Shown here piece by piece: positions 16,664-24,212 of a stretch of DNA of 32,220 nucleotides. This DNA is from Cyanobacteria bacterium QS_8_64_29. Lineage in GTDB: Bacteria; Cyanobacteriota; Cyanobacteriia; Cyanobacteriales; Rubidibacteraceae. The stretch's first letter is position 1. Each line of letters opens with the position of its first letter. The notes beneath the pieces are model-generated. The model searched no databases and was not told the origin of the DNA. It saw nothing but the letters and a program-made list of their open reading frames with translations. The position numbers and the translations under genes were made by a program. Location of the stretch: the NCBI GenBank assembly GCA_003022125.1, contig PXQH01000014.1, positions 24,379-56,598 on the forward strand, in the 5' to 3' direction.

Positions 16664-17605
16664 ATGGCGCAACGCCGCATCATTCTAGGCATTGTTGGGG
16701 ACAGCGCTGCCGGTAAAACCACCCTCACCCGCGGCATTGCCCAGATCTTGGGCAAGGACAAGGTTACGGTCATCTGCACCGATGACTACCATCGCTACAA
16801 TCGCCAGCAGCGTGCCGAGCTAGGCCTAACGGCGCTGCACCCCGATTGCAATTACCTGGACATCATGCAGCAGCACCTGGCGCTGCTGCGGGACGATTAC
16901 CCCATCCTCAAGCCCATCTACAACCACGAAACGGGCGACTTTGACCCGCCCGAGTACGTCCAGCCCCGGCCGTTTGTCATCGCGGAAGGGTTGTTGGGCT
17001 TTGCCACGCCCGAGGCGCGCGACACCTACGATATCAAGGTCTATCTGGCCCTACCGGAGTCGCTGCGCACCCAGTGGAAGTTCAAGCGCGATACGGGCAA
17101 GCGCGGCTACAGCCAGCGCCAGGTCCAGCAAGCCCTACAGCAGCGCGAAGCCGACGCCCAGCATTTCATCGTTCCCCAGCGGCAGTGGGCTGATGTGGTG
17201 GTGACGTTCTATCCCCCTAACGACAGTGGGGAATCGAACGACGGCCATCTCAACGCCCGCCTGGTGCTGCGCCCCACCATCCCGCACCCGGATTCGATCC
17301 GGTTGTTCGATCCCGAGCGCAGCGAGCTGCAGGCAGCCATCCGTTTGGGCCTAGGGCGCGATATGGGCAAGCCCGTCGATGTGCTAGAAATCGATGGCAA
17401 TGCCACCCGCGACGAGGTGACCCAGCTCGAGCGGATCCTGTGCTCGGAGGTTCCCTCGCTGGAACATGCTTGCCGGCGCGAGGGCGACATCGATTTCGGT
17501 CAAGTAATGGGGACGACGGGCGAGTCGCTGCAGAGCTATCCGCTAGCGCTGACGCAGCTGCTGATCGGCTATCACATGCTTAAGGCCTCGCACCAGAACC
17601 AATGA
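16664..17605 (+). CDS. Phosphoribulokinase-family kinase (paralogue type)
   Basis: A 313-residue P-loop kinase with Walker A GDSAAGKT (12-19), then VTVICTDDYHRYNRQQR, KPIYNHETGDFDPPE and PFVIAEGLLGF, all of the phosphoribulokinase/uridine kinase family. In the classic cyanobacterial enzyme the P-loop reads GDSGCGKS, and its Cys pairs with the Cys in VICLDDYH for thioredoxin/CP12 control. Here the P-loop position is Ala16 while Cys38 is kept, so that disulfide cannot form. The C-terminal half (IPHPDSIRLFDPERSELQAAIRLGLGRDMGKP... ) also differs from the classic enzyme. It is likely a paralogue with a related but unproven substrate. The ATG at 16664 follows GGAGGGGA. A longer frame from 16553 has no support. 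The next gene overlaps it as ATGA. Confidence 0.8.
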   Translation: MAQRRIILGIVGDSAAGKTTLTRGIAQILGKDKVTVICTDDYHRYNRQQRAELGLTALHPDCNYLDIMQQHLALLRDDYPILKPIYNHETGDFDPPEYVQPRPFVIAEGLLGFATPEARDTYDIKVYLALPESLRTQWKFKRDTGKRGYSQRQVQQALQQREADAQHFIVPQRQWADVVVTFYPPNDSGESNDGHLNARLVLRPTIPHPDSIRLFDPERSELQAAIRLGLGRDMGKPVDVLEIDGNATRDEVTQLERILCSEVPSLEHACRREGDIDFGQVMGTTGESLQSYPLALTQLLIGYHMLKASHQNQ

Positions 17606-18021
17606 CGGATCCCAGCGACAGCGCAATCCGCGTGTTTGTTTACGGCACGCTCAAGCCGGGCGAGGCCAACTACCAACCGTACTGCGCCGGCAAAGTTACT
17701 GCCATTCGGCCAGCCTGCACCATCGGCCAACTGTTCGATCTGCCCTTGGGCTACCCGACCATGACCCCGGGCAACGGTTGGGTGTACGGGAACCTGCTCG
17801 AGTTTGACGATGGCAATGTCCTAGCGAATATTGATGCCCTAGAGGGCTACGACCCGCAAGGGCCGCCCCAAGCCAACGACTACCTGCGCCTGGCCCTGCA
17901 GGTCTACACGCCGACTGGCGAGCCGCTGGGCAGCGCGTGGGGCTACATAATGAGCGTTGAGCAGGCACGCGAGTGGGGTGGGACCCTGCTACGCTCCGGG
18001 AATTGGCGCGCCCAGGCCTAG
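17602..18021 (+). CDS. Gamma-glutamylcyclotransferase-like (AIG2/GGCT fold) protein
   Basis: A 139-residue protein with VFVYGTLKPGEAN near the N-terminus (about 11-23), the defining Y-G-[ST]-L loop of the gamma-glutamylcyclotransferase fold. GNLLEFDDGNVLANIDALEGYDP (about 63-85) carries the conserved acidic residue (LEGYDP) used as catalytic base in this family. These enzymes release 5-oxoproline from gamma-glutamyl amines or peptides; the substrate here is unknown. It starts inside the stop of the kinase gene (ATGA, 17602-17605), so the two are co-translated. It ends convergently with the anti-sigma gene with a 4-base overlap. Confidence 0.87.
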   Translation: MTDPSDSAIRVFVYGTLKPGEANYQPYCAGKVTAIRPACTIGQLFDLPLGYPTMTPGNGWVYGNLLEFDDGNVLANIDALEGYDPQGPPQANDYLRLALQVYTPTGEPLGSAWGYIMSVEQAREWGGTLLRSGNWRAQA

Positions 18022-18536
18022 AGTTGCTTTGCGTTGGGCGAGGCGCTCCCGTCGGCCGGTTGGGCTTGCGGCACCTCGACAGTGGGCTGATTGAGCTCGA
18101 TCTGCAGCGCGTCGCTCGTCTCGGGAGAATTGGCTACTGGAGATGTGCCCTCGGTAGGCGAGGATACAGAGGGGCTAGACTTGGGCGATCGCTCGACAAC
18201 TTGCGGCGCCGGCCCTTGGCTACTAGGCGACAGCAGTCCAATGGCAGCGGCCAAGGCTGCCGCGACCGCGCCGCCACCCCAGAGCGCGCCCTGCCGGACG
18301 CGACGCCACCGCAAGCGCCGAAAGACGCGCTGCTCGACCGCCGCAACGTTGAGCTCGCGGCTGGTTCGAGCAATGGCCTGCAAGCCTTGCCGCAACTGGC
18401 AAAGTTGCTGGTACTGCCTTTGCGCTTCGGCATCGTTGGCCAGCCATTGCCGGACTTGCCGGCGCTCGGCTGGCGTTACTTTGCCGTCCAAATAGGCGCT
18501 CAAAAGCTCGTAGCGATCGCGGGGTTGGTTATCCAT
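18018..18536 (-). CDS. Putative anti-sigma factor, single-pass membrane protein
   Basis: A 172-residue protein whose N-terminal part (RYELLSAYLDGKVTPAERRQVRQWLANDAEAQRQYQQL) matches the cytoplasmic anti-sigma domain that binds ECF sigma factors. A membrane helix follows at about 83-103 (GALWGGGAVAAALAAAIGLLS), then a Ser/Pro/Thr-rich, probably extracytoplasmic tail. The H-x3-C-x2-C zinc ligands of ZAS-type anti-sigma factors are absent, so it is of the non-zinc sort. It lies 51 bases after the ECF sigma gene on the same strand, the usual sigma/anti-sigma pairing. The C-terminal tail carries no recognisable sensor domain. Confidence 0.8.
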   Translation of the reverse strand: MDNQPRDRYELLSAYLDGKVTPAERRQVRQWLANDAEAQRQYQQLCQLRQGLQAIARTSRELNVAAVEQRVFRRLRWRRVRQGALWGGGAVAAALAAAIGLLSPSSQGPAPQVVERSPKSSPSVSSPTEGTSPVANSPETSDALQIELNQPTVEVPQAQPADGSASPNAKQL

Positions 18537-18587
18537 GGCTGCCTCTAGACCGACTGACCTGCGAAGGGGAGCAAGCGGAAGGACCGC

Positions 18588-19241
18588 TCATTCATTAAGG
18601 TATCCTTGCAAGACTTCTTGCAAGCGGGTCCGCGCCCGCGCAATGCGCGATTTGACCGTTCCGAGCGAGACGCCGGTCGCCTCGGCAATTTCCTCGTAGG
18701 CGAGCCTTTCAATCTCGCGCAGCACGATGGTGGTTCGAAACGTTTCGGGCAAATCGGCGATCGCGCGCTGCAGTTGCTCGTAGAACTCTTGCGTTGCCAG
18801 ATCGTCATCGGGGCTGGGATCCTCGGAAGGGATCTCCCAGGCCATCTCCCCATCTTCCATGGTACGGGGCGCATCGAGCGAGACTGGGGGCTGCACCCGC
18901 TTGCGCTTGCGCAGCTCGTCGTAAAACAAGTTGGTGGCAATGCGGCTCAACCAGCCCTGAAACTTGACCGGGTCCTGCAAGCGCCGGATGTTGCGATAGA
19001 CCCGGACCCAGACTTCCTGAGCTAGATCCGCGCGATCCGACCAATCCGGGGCTAGGTGGTACAGCACCCGATCGACATGCGGTTGGTAGCGGCGCAGCAG
19101 CTCGGCGAATGCGCCTCGTTCTGGGGTCACCCCTTGCTGGCAGCGCAAGATCAAATCGTGGTTCGAAAGCTTCTCGGACAGCACTGACCGGGGTGGAACA
19201 GTCACCTCAGCGCCAGACCAGGATACCGGACTCGATTGCAT
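18588..19241 (-). CDS. ECF RNA polymerase sigma factor (SigG-like)
   Basis: A 217-residue group 4 sigma factor. Region 2 is seen in ADLAQEVWVRVYRNIRRLQDPVKFQGWLSRIATNLFYDELRKRKR (about 90-135), binding the -10 element and core polymerase. Region 4 with its helix-turn-helix is seen in LPETFRTTIVLREIERLAYEEIAEATGVSLGTVKSRIARARTRLQ (about 163-208), binding the -35 element. The two are joined by an acidic linker (SEDPSPDDDL). Its resemblance is to cyanobacterial SigG, but I cannot prove orthology. The N-terminal 28 residues before EKLSNHDLI may be overlong; alternative starts exist. It is followed by the anti-sigma gene and preceded, 70 bases away, by the M23 peptidase gene. Confidence 0.9.
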   Translation of the reverse strand: MQSSPVSWSGAEVTVPPRSVLSEKLSNHDLILRCQQGVTPERGAFAELLRRYQPHVDRVLYHLAPDWSDRADLAQEVWVRVYRNIRRLQDPVKFQGWLSRIATNLFYDELRKRKRVQPPVSLDAPRTMEDGEMAWEIPSEDPSPDDDLATQEFYEQLQRAIADLPETFRTTIVLREIERLAYEEIAEATGVSLGTVKSRIARARTRLQEVLQGYLNE

Positions 19242-19311
19242 CGTGGACGCGAGCCTGCTCTACGCTTGCTGCTGACGGGCTCGCTCGGCGAAAAGTTTCC
19301 GGCTGGCTGGA

Positions 19312-20190
19312 TTAGCGGATCCCTTGATGCCGCCACGGCACCGGATCGACCGCCACGCCGTGGACGTAGAGCCCCCAGTGGAGGTGCGGCCCGGTGGAAG
19401 CGCCGGTGGAGCCTACCGTACCGATGCGCTCGCCGGCTTCGACGAATTGCCCCTGCTCGACCGCAATCGAGTTGAGGTGCAAAAAGATGCTCTGGACGCC
19501 TTGCCCGTGGTTGATGCCCACGGTATTGCCGTTCAACCGGAACTTCCCCTCAGCGCGCCCAACCAGCCCAATGCGACCGGCTGCCGGCGCAACCACAGCG
19601 GCACCGCGACTGGCAGCATAGTCAACCCCGCCGTGGTAGTAGTCCTCGGCAAAATCGCCGTTGTAGTAGCGGCGCACCCCGTAAACCGTGGAGACGCTAC
19701 CGGGATTGGGACGCTTAAATTGACCGTCCCAGAATTTTTTTTGGGTCACGTTTTGCTTGAAGGCCTCGATGCGATCCAGCTCTGTCTGGGTGGGCTCGGG
19801 GCCGCCGCCAGCTAAGTTGATGCGCTGGGTGGGGAAGCTGTGATCGCGCAGCCAAACCGCGACAGTTTTGGTGTTGCTACCGCTGGTGACGCGCAGCTCG
19901 AGCCGCCCGGAGGCATCGAGCGGACTGGTGGGGACTAGGGCGCGATAGCGCTTGGGGCCAAGCTGGAACGCCGGATGGCTGCCCTCGGTATTGCTGCTGG
20001 TGACTTGGGGACGCTCGGCATCTTGCTCGGTGCGAATGCGAACCGAGATCGTCTCGCCCTGCTTGGGGTTGTCGGGCTCGATATTGAGCTCGAGCGCGCG
20101 CGCCGAGCAAGTTGTCATGAGGGTTCCAAGCGGGATCGCCCCGAGCAGCAGGACCAATCGCGCTTGTCGGGCAAGAGACTGCAAATCCAT
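19312..20190 (-). CDS. Secreted M23-family (LytM-type) peptidase
   Basis: A 292-residue protein with a signal peptide (about 1-32, cleavage after SARA likely), a beta-rich N-terminal domain (IEPDNPKQGETISVRIRTE...), and a C-terminal LytM domain. The domain's zinc ligands are present: H186 and D190 in HGGVDYAA, and H269-x-H271 in GPHLHWGLYVHG. It is therefore predicted to be an active peptidoglycan endopeptidase in the periplasm. It begins 10 bases after the hfq stop, so the two probably share a transcript, and precedes the ECF sigma gene. Its first six residues (MDLQSL) and 15 bases around the start are identical to those of apt, which looks coincidental. Confidence 0.92.
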   Translation of the reverse strand: MDLQSLARQARLVLLLGAIPLGTLMTTCSARALELNIEPDNPKQGETISVRIRTEQDAERPQVTSSNTEGSHPAFQLGPKRYRALVPTSPLDASGRLELRVTSGSNTKTVAVWLRDHSFPTQRINLAGGGPEPTQTELDRIEAFKQNVTQKKFWDGQFKRPNPGSVSTVYGVRRYYNGDFAEDYYHGGVDYAASRGAAVVAPAAGRIGLVGRAEGKFRLNGNTVGINHGQGVQSIFLHLNSIAVEQGQFVEAGERIGTVGSTGASTGPHLHWGLYVHGVAVDPVPWRHQGIR

Positions 20191-20200
20191 AAGCTTCGTG

Positions 20201-20413
20201 TCAGGATTGGGGTTTGATGTAAGCCAGCGTTTGGCGCCAAATCAGGGTTTGCTCGCCCTGCCCGTCGCGCAGGCACAGGCAGTGCGGGTCTTGCCAAACT
20301 AGGGTGCCGATCAAGCGATCGTTGGTGAGCAGCTTGAGTTCCACCTGGCGCTGGTCTTGGATCCAGCTCTGCAGGTGGCGGATGCTGGGCAAGCCCGAAT
20401 CGAACTCAGCCAT
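20201..20413 (-). CDS. hfq: Cyanobacterial Hfq (Sm-like protein)
   Basis: A 70-residue Sm-fold protein beginning MAEFDSGLPSIRHLQSWIQ, with VELKLLTNDRLIGTLVWQDPHCLC (Sm1) and TLIWRQTLAYIKPQS (Sm2, the YIKP variant of the usual YKHA). This is the divergent cyanobacterial Hfq, which in Synechocystis is known to act through the type IV pilus ATPase PilB and affects motility, rather than behaving like enterobacterial Hfq. Its position next to divergent dapF is a familiar cyanobacterial arrangement. The 35-base spacer contains a perfect palindrome. The M23 peptidase gene follows after 10 bases. Confidence 0.93.
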   Translation of the reverse strand: MAEFDSGLPSIRHLQSWIQDQRQVELKLLTNDRLIGTLVWQDPHCLCLRDGQGEQTLIWRQTLAYIKPQS

Positions 20414-20426
20414 CTCAACCGCGGTG

Positions 20427-20438
20427 GGGGGTACCCCC
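20427..20438. promoter_or_regulatory. 12-bp perfect palindrome GGGGGTACCCCC in hfq/dapF spacer
   Basis: GGGGGTACCCCC lies within the 35 bases separating the divergent starts of hfq (20413) and dapF (20449). With so little room, any factor bound here would contact both 5' ends. It could be an operator, or chance in G/C-rich DNA. It is not a HIP1 site. Confidence 0.3.
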
Positions 20439-20448
20439 TAAAAGCACC

Positions 20449-22667
<2,219 letters not shown>

Positions 22668-22691
22668 AGGCACGCATGCGAGGGATTGAGG

Positions 22692-22720
22692 TTGAAGTCC
22701 CCCGCATTCGGTGTTAGATT
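22692..22720 (+). promoter_or_regulatory. Probable sigma-70-type promoter for tRNA-Tyr/tRNA-Thr
   Basis: TTGAAG (22692-22697) and TAGATT (22715-22720) are separated by 17 bases and lie 20 bases before the first base of tRNA-Tyr. Each hexamer matches four of six consensus positions. Transcription would begin near 22727 and give a short 5' leader. Confidence 0.5.
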
Positions 22721-22739
22721 GAGCATTTGTGAGTGCCGT

Positions 22740-22823
22740 GGGTCGGTGTCCGAGTGGTTAATGGAGGCGGACTGTAAATCCGCTGGCTTTACGCCTTCGC
22801 AGGTTCGAATCCTGCCCGGCCCA
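22740..22823 (+). tRNA. tRNA-Tyr (GTA)
   Basis: Acceptor GGGTCGG pairs with CCGGCCC (one G-T pair), discriminator A at 22823. The anticodon loop CTGTAAA carries GTA. A long variable arm follows, as in bacterial class II tRNA-Tyr, and the T arm is GCAGG-TTCGAAT-CCTGC. CCA is not encoded. Nine bases separate it from tRNA-Thr, so the pair is probably one transcript. Confidence 0.96.
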
Positions 22824-22832
22824 CTCCCCCGA

Positions 22833-22904
22833 GCCCGTGTAGCTCAGTGGTAGAGCACACCCTTGGTAAGGGTGAGGTCACGAGTTCAAGTCTCGTCACG
22901 GGCT
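22833..22904 (+). tRNA. tRNA-Thr (GGT)
   Basis: Acceptor GCCCGTG pairs with CACGGGC, discriminator T at 22904. D arm GCTCAGTGGTAGAGC, anticodon stem CACCC/GGGTG with loop TTGGTAA (anticodon GGT), T arm ACGAG-TTCAAGT-CTCGT. CCA is not encoded. Its last nine bases overlap the 3' end of the FAD monooxygenase frame on the other strand. Confidence 0.96.
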
Positions 22905-24208
22905 CTCGCGCCAGCTTTGGGCCAGCAGGGCCGGTCGCAGCAAGGCGGCCGGTGGCTGCATGAGGTGGAGCACGCGGGCGAGCGTGACGTAGGCTGCCGG
23001 ATCGCGGCTGGCTAGGGCGGCGACGCGATCAAGGTAGCGCTGCCCCAGCCGCACGCTCGCCGCCGGTGGCGTGCGGCTGGGGCAGCGCCAGTCTTCGCCG
23101 GTTGCCATCAGCCAGGGCACCGTTTTGAGCCGGGCGAGCTGCCGTTGCACGCGCCGGGTCCAGCCGCGCTTGCAGCGGGCCTGCAGCGCTTGCTGCAATG
23201 CCAGTGCCTCTAGGGCAGCCACGGTCATGCCCTGCCCGTAGACTGGGTTGAAATGGCAGCTGGCATCGCCCATGACGAGGAAGTTGGCCGGCTGCGCCGG
23301 CAGCGCTTCGTAGTGGCGCCAGCGGTTCTCGATGCCGCGGTAAGGGTATAAGGGCGAGAGCGGCTGGGCCGCTTGCACTGCCGTTGCCAGTTCGGGATGG
23401 CCTGTGCTGCGCGCGAAGGCAGCAAAACCCGCTTCATCGCTGGGGGGCGGGTCGCCGCCGGCCCCAGGAGCGTGATGGTCCAGCGATCGCCTTCCACCGG
23501 ATAAATGATGCCCCCGCGCGGCCGATCAGGGGCTTGTGGCATAGCGTAGAGCACCTTGCAATCGGGCCGGGCAGGGGCTGGCAAGCGGCACCAGCGCGTC
23601 GTGTAGCCCAAGCTGGGCTGGACGCGCGTCTCGCGCGGGGCCGGATGACCCAGCTGCTGCAACCACCGGGGGGCTGCCGAGTGGCGACCGCTCGCATCCA
23701 CCACCAGTTGGGCCGCAATGCCCTCGGTCTTGCCGCTGTCCTGACAGAAGCGGACGCCTTGAACGGCGTTGCCGCGGTCGTTGGCAACCAGCTCGGTGAC
23801 CTGGCAGCCATCGCGGCATTCGATGCCATCGCGCGCCATCAAAGCCTGGCGCAGCGTTGCCTCCAGCAGCCCGCGGCTGCAGGCGTAGCTGCCTAGCTCG
23901 GAGGGGCATTGCGGCGCCCAACGCCCGGCCAGCCACCAACGCACGTCGGCCGTCCAGTTCACCCAGCGCGCGCCGCGCTGGGCCAGCGTTGCCGGCAGCC
24001 CCGGAAACAGCGATGCCAAAACCTGCTGTCCGCGCGCGAGCAGCACGTGGGGACGGTAGCTCTGCGGCACGCCGCGGCGCGCTGCATCCGGCTCAGGGAC
24101 GCGATCGCGCTCCAGCAGCGTGACGCGCTCGAAGCGATCACGCAGGACCCGCGCCGCCAGCAGGCCGGCAACGCCACCCCCAATGACAACGGCGCGGGAG
24201 GCAGGCAC
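22896..24208 (-). pseudogene. FAD-dependent monooxygenase/oxidoreductase, frame broken once
   Basis: A flavoprotein of the geranylgeranyl reductase/halogenase/hydroxylase superfamily. The N-terminal Rossmann motif is VVIGGGVAGLLAARVL (about 7-22), with VVDASGRHS mid-protein and FLVMGDASCHFNPVYGQGM near the C-terminus, the second FAD-binding signature. The reading frame shifts at a C-run (23462-23465; a G-run on the coding strand). Adding one G would read LLGAGGDPPPSDEAGF and join both halves into one protein of about 438 residues. Nothing else is damaged, so a recent mutation or a sequencing error is possible. The start is GTG at 24206-24208, four bases after the ileS stop, so ileS and this gene are probably co-transcribed. 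The stop lies inside tRNA-Thr. The substrate is unknown. Confidence 0.8.
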
Positions 24209-24212
24209 AGGC

